A stretch of 22,956 bases of DNA from CAJQND01 sp051010055 (GCA_051010055.1 JBPCVY010000254.1:1-22956); one strand, 5' to 3'; positions 1-7,986 are shown, numbered from the stretch's first letter. Numbers and translations: made by a program. The notes: generated from the letters alone by a model not told the origin.

Positions 1-335
<335 letters not shown>

Positions 336-350
336 ACTCTTGTTTTCAGT

Positions 351-405
351 GCGCATTCAACTACCCCTGATTGGGGTGGCCCGCGAAAGCGGTGCTTGAA
401 TGCGC
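351..405 (+). other. Structured 23S-5S internal transcribed spacer (three-way junction)
   Basis: A perfect 10-bp outer stem pairs GCGCATTCAA (351-360) with TTGAATGCGC (396-405). It encloses two smaller hairpins: ACCCC/GGGGT (363-367 with 373-377) and CCGC/GCGG closed by a GAAA tetraloop (381-384 with 389-392). This would make a compact three-way junction in the precursor transcript, between the 23S end and the 5S precursor stem. A role in RNase processing or spacing is inferred; the pairing is read directly from the sequence. Confidence 0.6.
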
Positions 406-470
406 GTGAGAACGTCTTGAAATGATGCGAAATTGAAAAATCCAGTTTGCAAAAAATAGCGTGTTTAATC

Positions 471-614
471 CGTGCTCTTCGTTCGCCTGGTGGTTTTAGC
501 GGAGTGTCCAAACCCGATCCCATCCCGAACTCGGTCGTTAAACGCTCCAGCGCCGATGGTACTTCGTCTTAAGACGCGGGAGAGTAGGTCGCTGCCAGGC
601 ATACCAAGAGCATG
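471..614 (+). other. 5S rRNA precursor processing stem
   Basis: Bases 471-479 (CGTGCTCTT) pair with 606-614 (AAGAGCATG) over 9 positions, one of them a G-U pair. They lie just outside the mature 5S ends and so form a precursor stem around the 5S. Such flanking stems are commonly used by endonucleases that release pre-5S; that role is inferred here. Confidence 0.5.
485..600 (+). rRNA. rrf: 5S ribosomal RNA
   Basis: The terminal stem GCCTGG (485-490) pairs with CCAGGC (595-600). Between them are the classic 5S blocks: CCCGATCCCATCCCGAACTC (loop B/C region) and CGCCGATGGTA followed by GGGAGAGTAGGTCGCTGCCAGG. Length of about 116 nt fits bacterial 5S. It lies about 150 nt after the 23S end, in the normal order. 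No tRNA gene follows before the terminator. The ends may differ by one or two bases. Confidence 0.95.
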
Positions 615-665
615 GAACACGCTGTTTATTGGAAATTCATTTCTTTCACGAAAACGAACCTAAAG

Positions 666-698
666 CCGCCGGCGCCTTCATTGGCCTGGCGGTTTTTT
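666..698 (+). terminator. Intrinsic terminator of the rRNA operon
   Basis: CCGCC-GGC pairs with GCC-T-GGCGG around a loop GCCTTCATTG (one bulged T on the 3' arm), followed at once by six T residues. The position about 65 nt after the 5S end, with no gene between, makes it the likely end of the rrn transcript. Confidence 0.85.
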
Positions 699-1088
699 GT
701 GTTTGGTGGGGGTATTTCCATGTTTACGTGCGGCTTTCAAGAATACAGTGTTTGAGAACGATATAGCTCAGGGTGACTCCAGTGTGGGCCGCTGGATGAT
801 GCATCTCAGATGGTGCAATGACGCGGGCACCGAGACCGCGGTGTTTTTGCCGGTGACAATTTCACCTGTGGCGCCCACCTTTTCGTGCGACCCCTTTTCT
901 TGAGAAATTGAGAATTTGTATGGGATGTTGAAATAATTTCAATTAGATGTATTATAAATTCAATATATCAACATTTATGCGGCGGATCGAAAGTGTTTTG
1001 CTGGGTGGAGAGTGGCCCGCATTTTTTGATTCACCGCCAATCCTGCCGCGTTATGCTGGGTTCCTGATTTTTTTTTGGGGGCACTCAA
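699..1088. other. Gap without a supported gene; AT-rich dyads
   Basis: I see no convincing gene in this ~390-nt stretch. A 68-codon open frame at 697-903 has no ribosome binding site and no recognisable sequence. From about 905 to 975 the DNA becomes strongly AT-rich and contains a perfect 15-bp dyad TTGAAATAATTTCAA (928-942) and a wider inverted repeat ATGTTGA (925-931) / TCAACAT (968-974). These could be a regulatory region or a small RNA region; nothing in the sequence decides it. A T9-G5 run lies just before the next gene (about 1070-1081). Confidence 0.4.
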
Positions 1089-1541
1089 ATGATTACAGGT
1101 GAAATACTCAAACTCATTGAAGAAAACACTCTTGGGCTGGTGGCAACTGTGACGCCGGATGGAGCGCCAAGCGTTTCTCCCAAAGGAACGCAAGTTGTGC
1201 TTGATGAAACTCATATCGCCTTTGGCAACATCCGTTCACCGCAAACCGTGCGTAACATCAAGGCGAACCCTCTGGTTGAGTTGAATTTCATCGATGTGTT
1301 CGCCCGCAAAGCGGCCCGGCTCAGCGGGTCGGCGGTTTATCATGAACGCTGCAGCAGCGCATTCGATGAAGTGATTTCACAATTCGGCAAGTGGGGAGAT
1401 TTTGTTGGCAGAATGCGCGGTGTCGTGGTTGTTGAAGTAACATCTGCTCAGCTTTAAATTTCACCGGCTCATGATGATGGGGATGACGAAGACCATTGGC
1501 GCAAATACTACCTGGACTATTACACCAAGCTACATGGCTAG
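1089..1541 (+). pseudogene. Pyridoxamine 5'-phosphate oxidase-like FMN-binding protein, interrupted by in-frame TAA
   Basis: The translation from ATG 1089 (preceded by GGGGG at ~1077-1081) matches the small PNPOx-like flavin-binding split-barrel family: an opening that gives ATVTPDGAPSVSPKGT, then FGNIRSPQTVRNI and NFIDVFARKAAR. These proteins bind FMN or related cofactors and are usually reductases or of unknown substrate. A TAA at 1455-1457 ends the frame after 122 residues, but the same frame continues with ISPAHDDG and a plausible acidic/aromatic C-terminus to a TAG at 1539-1541. With the TAA read through, the length is 150 codons, the usual size of the family, and the sequence after the stop is what homologues carry there. 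The gene is therefore best seen as recently truncated, or as carrying one base error. The 122-residue form might still fold. Not obviously in an operon. Confidence 0.75.
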
Positions 1542-1673
1542 CGGTGCGATGCCGCCTCATGCAATACACTGAAGCGCAAACTTATCCCCCCGCACGGGCT
1601 TGCTTCGGAATCGTCAAAATGGCACTTTGAGACTATTCGAATTTTTCGTGACCGCATTTTTAAGGTTTTTCGG

Positions 1674-2171
1674 ATGTTTCAAAATCTATTTTGCCGGAGT
1701 GCGCAGCGCGCACGGATTTTTTCCGTTTTACTTCTTGTTGCGCCTATCGTTCTTTCTGGATGCCAGACGACTGATGTTGCCAACTCCGTCGGCGGCGCCA
1801 TGTCCCTTGCATCTACCCTTGATACCTCCCCGGAGCGTCAGCGCCAGGCTGCCTACAAATATGCAGTGAGCGCTGCCGTAAACGGCCATGGTCGTAGTTT
1901 TGAAACGACCGCCGACAAGGTGGGCCTTAAATACATGGTGGCCGCCGGATATGACGGGTGCGAGGCCCCGAAAGTGTTTCAGAAATTTCTTCAACTCTAT
2001 GGGAAAAAATCGGGCGTTGTGAACTTCTTCCATGGCAACCATCCAACCAATATGGATCGCATCAAAACGCTCAACTCAGAGCTGGCGGGCAAGTATCGCG
2101 GTAAGGATTTCTCCCGCGCAACACGAAATACATCCACCTACGCCAAGCTCTCAGCGCGGTATCGGGGCTAG
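1674..2171 (+). CDS. Lipoprotein with M48-peptidase-like C-terminal motifs but no HExxH
   Basis: 165 residues. The N-terminus has a basic stretch, a hydrophobic segment (about 16-27) and a lipobox LSGC with the lipidated Cys at residue 30, so the protein is predicted to be an outer- or inner-membrane lipoprotein facing the periplasm. Residues 76-96 (FETTADKVGLKYM and AAGYD) and 120-130 (HGNHP...RI) resemble the region of M48 metallopeptidases that holds the ExxAD third zinc ligand and the later HP..RI motif. The HExxH helix that should lie before it is absent: only about 45 residues separate the lipobox from E77, without any His-Glu pair. It is therefore either a non-catalytic relative or a gene that has lost its catalytic part. 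A short AAGG lies about 9 nt before the ATG. It stands alone, about 100 nt before the transporter gene. Confidence 0.7.
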   Translation: MFQNLFCRSAQRARIFSVLLLVAPIVLSGCQTTDVANSVGGAMSLASTLDTSPERQRQAAYKYAVSAAVNGHGRSFETTADKVGLKYMVAAGYDGCEAPKVFQKFLQLYGKKSGVVNFFHGNHPTNMDRIKTLNSELAGKYRGKDFSRATRNTSTYAKLSARYRG

Positions 2172-2267
2172 CTCCGCACCTAGCATTCCGCACCACAAGA
2201 AACGGGTGGCGCAGGGCCGGTTGCCGCCATAGTGTGCAATCCGCATCCACAATTGCGGAGCGCCAAC

Positions 2268-3203
2268 GTGGCTGACAGCGGTATCAAACAAACAATGGGC
2301 CTTGCTGAATGGGCGATGGTGATTGCCCTTTCGCTTGTTTGGGGCGGCTCGTTTTTCTTCGTCGGTGTTGCCGTGAAAGAAGTGCCAACGTTCACCATTG
2401 TGGTGAGCCGGGTGGTTATTGCCGCTGCCGCCTTGTGGCTGGTTGTTATCGCAACCGGCGTGAAGGTTCCAAAAGATGGCCGTGTGTGGGCGGCGTTCTT
2501 CGGCATGGGTGCGCTCAATAATGCCATCCCGTTTTGCCTCATTGTTTGGGGCCAGGCGCATATAGCATCGGGCCTTGCATCGATTTTGAATGCCACGACA
2601 CCGATGTTTACCGTACTCGTTGCCCATTATTGGACGGCTGATGAAAAGCTCACGCCCACCCGAATTGCGGGGGTTCTTGTGGGCTTTGCAGGTGTTGTCG
2701 TGATGATTGGCGGGGATGTTTTTTCATCTCTTGGGGTGAATGTTTTTGCCCAACTCGCCATTCTCGGTGCGGCCCTTTCATATGCGTTTGCTGGTGTCTA
2801 TGGCCGCCGCTTCAAGACAATGGGCGTCGACCCGGTGATGACGGCAACGGGCCAGGTAACCGCGTCGAGCTTGCTTCTGCTTCCGGTCATGCTGGTAATT
2901 GACAAGCCATGGACACTTGCCATTCCTTCGGCTGCAACAATTGCCTGCCTTCTGGCGCTCGCCATACTTTCGACGGCCCTTGCCTACATTCTTTATTTTA
3001 GGATTTTGGCTGCAGCAGGGGCCACCAATCTTCTCATTGTTACCTTCCTTGTGCCCGTGAGCGCCATATTGCTCGGCGTTGCCTTCCTGAACGAGGTTAT
3101 TGAATCCAAACGTATAATTGGAATGGCATTGATAGGCCTTGGACTTGCCTTCATCGATGGGCGGTTGTTCCGGTTCCGGGGGCAGCGCCAGCCGGCCCAG
3201 TGA
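2268..3203 (+). CDS. EamA/DMT-family transporter
   Basis: A highly hydrophobic protein of about 311 residues with roughly ten transmembrane segments arranged as two repeated halves, as in the drug/metabolite transporter superfamily. The opening segment with LVWGGSFFFVGVAVKEVP, the WGQAHIASGLASILNATTPMF-like end of helix 3-4 and the second-repeat motif with PVSAILLG and FLNE are typical of EamA domains. Such proteins move small metabolites or amino acids across the inner membrane; the substrate cannot be read. I chose GTG 2268 because GGAG at 2256-2259 lies 8 nt before it; GTG 2232 would add 12 hydrophilic residues and has no clear binding site. It lies 58 nt before the FAD oxidoreductase gene and probably shares its transcript, so it may import or export the substrate of that enzyme. 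Confidence 0.88.
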   Translation: MADSGIKQTMGLAEWAMVIALSLVWGGSFFFVGVAVKEVPTFTIVVSRVVIAAAALWLVVIATGVKVPKDGRVWAAFFGMGALNNAIPFCLIVWGQAHIASGLASILNATTPMFTVLVAHYWTADEKLTPTRIAGVLVGFAGVVVMIGGDVFSSLGVNVFAQLAILGAALSYAFAGVYGRRFKTMGVDPVMTATGQVTASSLLLLPVMLVIDKPWTLAIPSAATIACLLALAILSTALAYILYFRILAAAGATNLLIVTFLVPVSAILLGVAFLNEVIESKRIIGMALIGLGLAFIDGRLFRFRGQRQPAQ

Positions 3204-3261
3204 CCGCCAGCATAAATGCCTCTAGACTGTTCCCGATGGTGTTGGGAGAGGCTAGGTGGTT

Positions 3262-4362
3262 ATGGGTTTCGACTACGCGATAATCGGAGGTGGCGTTGTC
3301 GGCCTTTCAGTGGCTTATGGCCTGTCTGGTCTCGGCAAAAAAATCGTTGTGCTGGATGAAGGCGATATGGCTTTCCGCGCATCGCGGGGAAATTTCGGTC
3401 TCATCTGGGTGCAGAGCAAGGGGCTCAATGAACCGGCCTATGCCCGCTGGACCCAGAAATCAGCTACACTTTGGCGCGGCTATGCTGAAGAACTCACCGG
3501 TGAAACAGGTATTGAACTGGCCCTGAGCCAGGAAGGCGGGCTGCATTATCACCTGAGCGAGGAAAGTCTTGCTTCTGAGGCGGCAGACTATGAGGCGTTG
3601 AAGAAAAAACTGGATGGTGCATACCCCTACGAAGTGCTGGGCCACAATGCGCTGAAAAAGGAAGAACCGAACATCGGTCCCCAGGTGGCCGGGGCTATTC
3701 TCCATCACCAGGACGGCCATGTTAATCCGTTGCGGCTGTTGCGCGCTCTTGCGGCGGGTGTGCGCAAATATGGCGTGAACTTGCGTGTTGGTCACACGGT
3801 TAAAGATATTGCTCCGCGGGCGGGAGGGTTTGAATTAACCTCCAGCGGTGGTGATGTTGTGCGGGCTGAACGTGTTGTGCTCAGTGCCGGTCTCGGGGCG
3901 GCAAACCTTGGGCCTAAGCTCGGGTTCAAAGCGCCGGTGTATCCCCAGCGTGGCCATGTGATGATTACTGAAAAACTGCCCCCGATTATGCGCCGGCCTT
4001 CCGGCACATTGCGCCAGGTGGATGAAGGCGGCGTTCAAATCGGCGCATCCAAAGATGAAGTGGGCCTTGATGACCGCGAGACCATGGAAACAACTGCCCA
4101 ACTCGCCCGGGAGGCGGTGGAGGTTTTTCCGGCACTTGCCCGGGCCAAGCTGGTGCGAAGTTGGGCAGCGCTCCGGATAATGTCGCCGGATGGGCTGCCA
4201 ATTTATCAGGAATCAGAAAGCCATCCAGGTGCATTTCTCGTGACATGCCATTCCGGTATCACCCTTTCAGCGGCCCATGCAAAGCTTCTTCCCCACTGGC
4301 TTGAGAAATCCAGCAATGCGCCGGAGCTGGCAACTTTTTCTGAGGCAAGGTTCGATGATTAG
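3262..4362 (+). CDS. FAD-dependent amino-acid dehydrogenase subunit (DadA / HcnC-like)
   Basis: 366 residues beginning with a Rossmann FAD-binding motif (AIIGGGVVGLSVA, residues 6-18) and the DEG acidic end of strand 2. The internal HQDGHVNPLRLLRAL and the C-terminal HSGITLSAAHAKLL match the DadA/glycine-oxidase family (DAO domain). These enzymes oxidise amino or imino acids and pass electrons to FAD. The next two genes encode a small 2Fe-2S protein and an HcnB-like flavoprotein, so this is probably the substrate-oxidising (beta) subunit of a heterotrimer like HcnABC, opine oxidase or D-hydroxyproline dehydrogenase. ATG 3262 is preferred (GGGAGAGG at 3244-3251 sits 10 nt upstream); GTG 3256 is possible. 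Its stop overlaps the next start by 8 nt, which suggests translational coupling. The exact substrate is unknown. Confidence 0.85.
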   Translation: MGFDYAIIGGGVVGLSVAYGLSGLGKKIVVLDEGDMAFRASRGNFGLIWVQSKGLNEPAYARWTQKSATLWRGYAEELTGETGIELALSQEGGLHYHLSEESLASEAADYEALKKKLDGAYPYEVLGHNALKKEEPNIGPQVAGAILHHQDGHVNPLRLLRALAAGVRKYGVNLRVGHTVKDIAPRAGGFELTSSGGDVVRAERVVLSAGLGAANLGPKLGFKAPVYPQRGHVMITEKLPPIMRRPSGTLRQVDEGGVQIGASKDEVGLDDRETMETTAQLAREAVEVFPALARAKLVRSWAALRIMSPDGLPIYQESESHPGAFLVTCHSGITLSAAHAKLLPHWLEKSSNAPELATFSEARFDD

Positions 4363-4651
4363 GCGCATCGGAAAACCAGAAGGGCGAACCGTTGAGTTCA
4401 CATTTGAAGGCGAGCCGGTCATCGCTCAAGAAGGTGACACATTGGCCGCTGCTTTGCTTGAAGCCGGTATAGAAACCATCCGCAAATCACCTGTCTCCGG
4501 TGCGCCGCGTGGCCCCTTTTGTCTCATGGGCGCGTGTTTTGAGTGCCTGGTTGAGGTGGATGGCGAGAACGTTCAGGCCTGTATGACGGTGGCGCATGGC
4601 GCCATGGTGGTGCGGATGCCAAAAACCCCCGGAGATGGTGATGCTGGTTGA
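4355..4651 (+). CDS. (2Fe-2S)-binding subunit, HcnA-like
   Basis: 98 residues. Four cysteines, C56-x4-C61-x2-C64-x11-C76, form the plant-type ferredoxin [2Fe-2S] signature (CLMGACFECLVEV followed by QACM). The first part, with VEFTFEGEPVIAQEGDTLAAAL, is the usual beta-grasp start of HcnA/SoxD-type small subunits. It should move electrons between the two flavoprotein subunits encoded on either side. ATG 4355 lies inside the end of the upstream gene with GAGGCAAGG just before it, and gives the normal ~100-residue length; a longer in-frame start at 4277 would add a non-conserved tail. It overlaps the downstream gene by 11 nt. Confidence 0.87.
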   Translation: MIRRIGKPEGRTVEFTFEGEPVIAQEGDTLAAALLEAGIETIRKSPVSGAPRGPFCLMGACFECLVEVDGENVQACMTVAHGAMVVRMPKTPGDGDAG

Positions 4652-6041
4652 ATGTGACATTGCCATTATCGGGGCAGGGCCGGCTGGCATGGCTGCTGCC
4701 CGTTGCGCGACAGAAAACGGAGCACACGTGGCTTTGCTGGATGAGCAACCATCTCCCGGCGGCCAAATATACCGCAATATTCTAGGCGTGCCTGATGGGT
4801 TAAGGGCGCTCATGGGTGAAGATTACAGCCATGGCCGCGCTTTGGCGGAGGGGTTGGAGATTGAGCGGCTGGAACTGATTTCCGGCGCCACGGTTTGGCA
4901 TCTTGATAAGGAAGGAACCATAACGTTTTCAGTTTCCGGCAAGGCCCGGCAACTGCGCGCGGATCGGGTCATCCTTGCGACGGGGGCGCTTGAGCGGCCG
5001 GTTCCCATCCCGGGTTGGACGCTTCCCGGCGTCATGACGGTGGGTTCGGCACAAATCCTCCTCAAATCATCGGACCTGGCAGTGGAAGGTGCGGTGCTTG
5101 CCGGTTGTGGGCCGCTTCTATATCTCGTTGCCTGCCAGCTTATCCGGGCTGGCTGCCCGCCTGCAGCATTGGTGGAAACCCAGGACAATTCAGCTTACAT
5201 GCGCGGGTTTTCCCATTTGGCCGGTGCAATGCGAAACGCTCAAACCCTTACAAAGGGTGTTGCCATGTTGGGTGAAATCCGGCGCGCGCGGGTGCCCCGG
5301 TTCACCGGTGCAACGCAGTTGGCGGTGGAAGGAGAAATCCGTGCTGAAGGACTGAGTTTTGTTACAAACGGGCACCAGCAAAGCGTAAAAAGCAAATCGG
5401 TGCTGCTGCATTGCGGTGTTGTTCCCAACACTCAAATGACCGGCGCCCTGAGACTTGAGCACACTTATGATGACAATCAGCGTTGTTTCAGACCGGTGTG
5501 CGATGAGTGGGGCGTGTCCAGCAATCCGGACTTTCTTATTGCCGGAGATGGAGCAGGTATTGGCGGTGCAACGGCAGCCACGATACGAGGGGAACTATCT
5601 GCGCTCGCCGCGCTTTCAGCTCTTGGCTTAATAGATGCAGACGCGCGTGATGAGGCCGCGACCCCTCTTGAAAGCGCCTTGCATAAAGAGCTTGCCGTTC
5701 GCCCGTTTCTTGACGCGCTCTATGCACCGCCGGAAGAAATCCTCCAACCGGCAGATGACGTCACCGTTTGCCGCTGCGAAGAGGTGAGCGCAGGAGACAT
5801 CCGCTCGTTCGCTGCTCTGGGCTGTGCCGGACCGAACCAGGCAAAAGCGTTCGGCAGGCCCGGCATGGGGCCGTGTCAGGGGCGCTATTGCGGGCCAGTG
5901 GTGACCGAAATTCTGGCTCGTGAGAATGGTGCAACGCAAGGTGAAACGGGCGCCTTTCGGGTGCGTTCTCCTATTAAGCCGGTGAGCCTTGGAGAGCTTG
6001 CATCTCTTGCAGGTGAAACCCATAGCGGCCATAAGGCGTGA
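4641..6041 (+). CDS. NAD(P)/FAD-dependent oxidoreductase, HcnB-like subunit with BFD-type 2Fe-2S site
   Basis: 466 residues. Residues 7-20 hold the FAD motif (AIIGAGPAGMAAA), the middle carries a second Rossmann segment (LAGCGPLLYLVACQLI), and the region with GDGAGIGGATAA is the second FAD contact. The C-terminus has C377-x-C379-E and C412-x4-C417 (CRCEEV ... GPCQGRYCG), a BFD-like [2Fe-2S] site as in HcnB and the alpha subunits of opine oxidases. Length matches HcnB (about 460). It probably receives electrons from the DadA-like subunit and passes them to the respiratory chain. ATG 4641 was chosen because GGAG at 4631-4634 is 6 nt upstream. Gene order here is C-A-B rather than the A-B-C of hcn operons, so cyanide production should not be assumed. 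Confidence 0.87.
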   Translation: MLVECDIAIIGAGPAGMAAARCATENGAHVALLDEQPSPGGQIYRNILGVPDGLRALMGEDYSHGRALAEGLEIERLELISGATVWHLDKEGTITFSVSGKARQLRADRVILATGALERPVPIPGWTLPGVMTVGSAQILLKSSDLAVEGAVLAGCGPLLYLVACQLIRAGCPPAALVETQDNSAYMRGFSHLAGAMRNAQTLTKGVAMLGEIRRARVPRFTGATQLAVEGEIRAEGLSFVTNGHQQSVKSKSVLLHCGVVPNTQMTGALRLEHTYDDNQRCFRPVCDEWGVSSNPDFLIAGDGAGIGGATAATIRGELSALAALSALGLIDADARDEAATPLESALHKELAVRPFLDALYAPPEEILQPADDVTVCRCEEVSAGDIRSFAALGCAGPNQAKAFGRPGMGPCQGRYCGPVVTEILARENGATQGETGAFRVRSPIKPVSLGELASLAGETHSGHKA

Positions 6042-6761
6042 ATGGAAAAACCTGGCCCAGATCCGCAACACGCAAACTCTGCTGATTGGTTGTCGCAACC
6101 ACCACCGCCGGTGAACTACACCCCGCCGGTGAAGCCCTATCTGCCGGTGCTGCACGCTGATGAGCATGTTCTGGTGATAGACAAGCCAAGCGGGCTGTTG
6201 AGCGTGCCGGGCAAAGACCCCGCCCACTTTGAATGCGTTGAAAGCCGGGCGCAGGAAGCATATCCGGAAGCGGCTATCGTTCACCGGCTCGATAAAGATA
6301 CATCCGGTGTCATGGTGTTGGCACTCAACCGGAACGCGCAGCGGCACTTAGGGCTGCAGTTTGAGCGCCGCAAAGTGAAAAAACGTTATATCGCAAAGGT
6401 TTGGCGAAATATTGCAGGTGATGAAGGGCAAGTTGATTTGCCGTTAATCTGTGACTGGCCCAACCGGCCCCGTCAAATGGTTGACCATGAGCGGGGCAAG
6501 AAATCATCAACCAGCTGGCGCGTCTTGGCCCGAGAAGAGAACGCCTCCCTTGTGGAACTAACCCCCCGCACCGGGCGTTCCCACCAGTTGCGTGTGCATA
6601 TGCTGGCGTTGGGCCATCCCATCCTCGGCGATATGCTGTACGCGCACAGCGATGCGCTCGCCGCAGCGGACAGATTGCAGCTGCACTCAACAGAACTCAT
6701 CCTTCATCACCCAGATGGCGGCAAGCTCCAGACTTTTTCTTCGCCGTGTCCGTTTAGCTAG
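6042..6761 (+). CDS. rluA: RNA pseudouridine synthase, RluA type (23S rRNA U746 / tRNA U32)
   Basis: 239 residues. The catalytic motif HRLDKDTSG has its Asp at residue 84. LICDWPNRPRQ, GRSHQLRVHMLALGHPILGD and the opening VIDKPSGLLSVPG match the dual-specificity RluA group rather than RluC or RluD. The enzyme should convert U746 of 23S rRNA and U32 of several tRNAs to pseudouridine in the cytoplasm. About 25 extra N-terminal residues, rich in proline, precede the usual RluA start. The ATG follows directly after the TGA of the HcnB-like gene, so the two are probably translated from one message. Its TAG stop (6759-6761) overlaps the stop of the opposing gene in a shared CTAG. Confidence 0.88.
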   Translation: MEKPGPDPQHANSADWLSQPPPPVNYTPPVKPYLPVLHADEHVLVIDKPSGLLSVPGKDPAHFECVESRAQEAYPEAAIVHRLDKDTSGVMVLALNRNAQRHLGLQFERRKVKKRYIAKVWRNIAGDEGQVDLPLICDWPNRPRQMVDHERGKKSSTSWRVLAREENASLVELTPRTGRSHQLRVHMLALGHPILGDMLYAHSDALAAADRLQLHSTELILHHPDGGKLQTFSSPCPFS

Positions 6762-7864
6762 ATTGTCACGACGATATTGCCCACATGGGATTTGGCCATG
6801 AACGCCTGTTGTGCTTCAGCCAACTCCTTCAAGGGGAACGATTGGGCGAGCAGCGGCTTCAGCTCACCCTGCTCAATAAGCCGGACAATGCGCGCCATGG
6901 TACCCGGCGGCACGATGGTTGCACCGGTCATCTGCAAGTCCTTGTACATCAAATCGCGCAAATCAAACTGAACGCTGGGCCCGCCGATTGCCCCCGATGT
7001 TGAGTAGCGCCCGCCATAGCGCAGCGCGGAAATGAGCGGGTTGAACATAGGCCCGCCCACCACATCAAGCGCCACTTCCGGATTGCGCCCGGCAGCATTC
7101 ACAATGGCGCTTTCAAGGTCTTCCTCGTTGCGGTCGATTACGTGATGCGCGCCAAGTTCTTTGACAATGCTAGCCTTGGCGGCCCCGGCAATTGCAATTA
7201 TCTCTGCGCCGCGTAGGCGGCATAACTGGATAGCGGCAGTGCCAACCCCGCCAGAAGCCCCGGTTATCACCACCGTTTCGCCCGGCTTGAGGCCTGTGTG
7301 GGCAATGAGGTTTTCCGCCGTAACATAGGCGCATGGGAATGTTGCCAGTTCCGCGTCAGTAAGCGGGCTTTTCAGTGCAACCGCGTTAACGGCAGGCACT
7401 TTCGTGTATTCGGCAAATCCGCCATCGCTCTCTGAGCCAAAAAAACCGGTCGTGGTGTTGTCCATATAATCACCAGGGCCCAGAAGCCACGGGTCAATCA
7501 TCACCCGCTCGCCAATGCGCCCTTCGCTGACACCTTCACCAACCGCTGCGATGGTTCCGGCAACGTCTGCCCCTTGAATGCGGGGAAACTGAACGCCCCC
7601 GGCGCCCCAGCCCCCAACCTCATCTTCACTTTTTTCAAAGCCTTCGGTTCCCCCTTCCGTGGTGGTGCCTTCGGTAACCGATTTTGCATACCAGCCGGTG
7701 CGGGTATTGATGTCCGTATTGTTGAGGCCGCAGGCGCCGACTTTCACAACCACCTCGCCGGGGCCAGGCTGGGGTGTTGGCCAGTCCTTACGATACTCAA
7801 GCTTGTCCAAGCCGCCATGGCCTATGAGAACCATGGCCGACATTTTGTCTGGTAGTTTACCCAT
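6758..7864 (-). CDS. Zinc-type alcohol dehydrogenase / quinone oxidoreductase family protein (MDR superfamily)
   Basis: 368 residues. The N-terminal GroES-like catalytic domain starts with PGPGEVVVKVGACGLNNTD, and the cofactor domain has TGASGGVGTAAIQLCRLRGA (about residues 205-224), the NAD(P)H-binding glycine motif of medium-chain reductases. ADVAGTIAAVGEGV is also typical. There is no obvious structural zinc four-cysteine cluster, so it is closer to the quinone-oxidoreductase branch. It probably reduces a carbonyl or quinone, or oxidises an alcohol; the substrate is unknown. The start at 7864 has GGGAG six nt upstream on the minus strand; an upstream ATG at 7936 would add 24 unlikely residues. 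It is transcribed toward rluA and shares a 4-nt stop overlap with it; the far side is a 176-nt divergent region before the broken M24 gene. Confidence 0.88.
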   Translation of the reverse strand: MGKLPDKMSAMVLIGHGGLDKLEYRKDWPTPQPGPGEVVVKVGACGLNNTDINTRTGWYAKSVTEGTTTEGGTEGFEKSEDEVGGWGAGGVQFPRIQGADVAGTIAAVGEGVSEGRIGERVMIDPWLLGPGDYMDNTTTGFFGSESDGGFAEYTKVPAVNAVALKSPLTDAELATFPCAYVTAENLIAHTGLKPGETVVITGASGGVGTAAIQLCRLRGAEIIAIAGAAKASIVKELGAHHVIDRNEEDLESAIVNAAGRNPEVALDVVGGPMFNPLISALRYGGRYSTSGAIGGPSVQFDLRDLMYKDLQMTGATIVPPGTMARIVRLIEQGELKPLLAQSFPLKELAEAQQAFMAKSHVGNIVVTI

Positions 7865-7973
7865 AATTCTCCCGCTATTTTCCGCCAGGTTGCGCAAGCG
7901 CTCATTGTTCGCGCCAAATTCCGTTTCTTGCAACAATTTTGCGCTCGTCAGGGGGCAAATTGCGTGGCAAATT

Positions 7974-7986
7974 TTCGTGACACGAA
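7974..7986. promoter_or_regulatory. Palindrome TTCGTG-A-CACGAA in divergent promoter region
   Basis: A perfect 6+1+6 inverted repeat lies in the 176-nt interval between the leftward MDR oxidoreductase and the rightward M24 pseudogene. A nearby direct pair of CGAACG follows. Size and position suit an operator for a dimeric repressor; which one is unknown. Confidence 0.3.

Noticed and set aside
697..903. 68-codon open frame after the rRNA terminator
   Set aside because: No ribosome binding site, no recognisable sequence and a start inside the terminator T run.
3262..6041. Calling the trimer a true hydrogen cyanide synthase
   Set aside because: Gene order differs from hcnABC and the same subunit types occur in opine, proline and hydroxyproline dehydrogenases; substrate cannot be told by eye.
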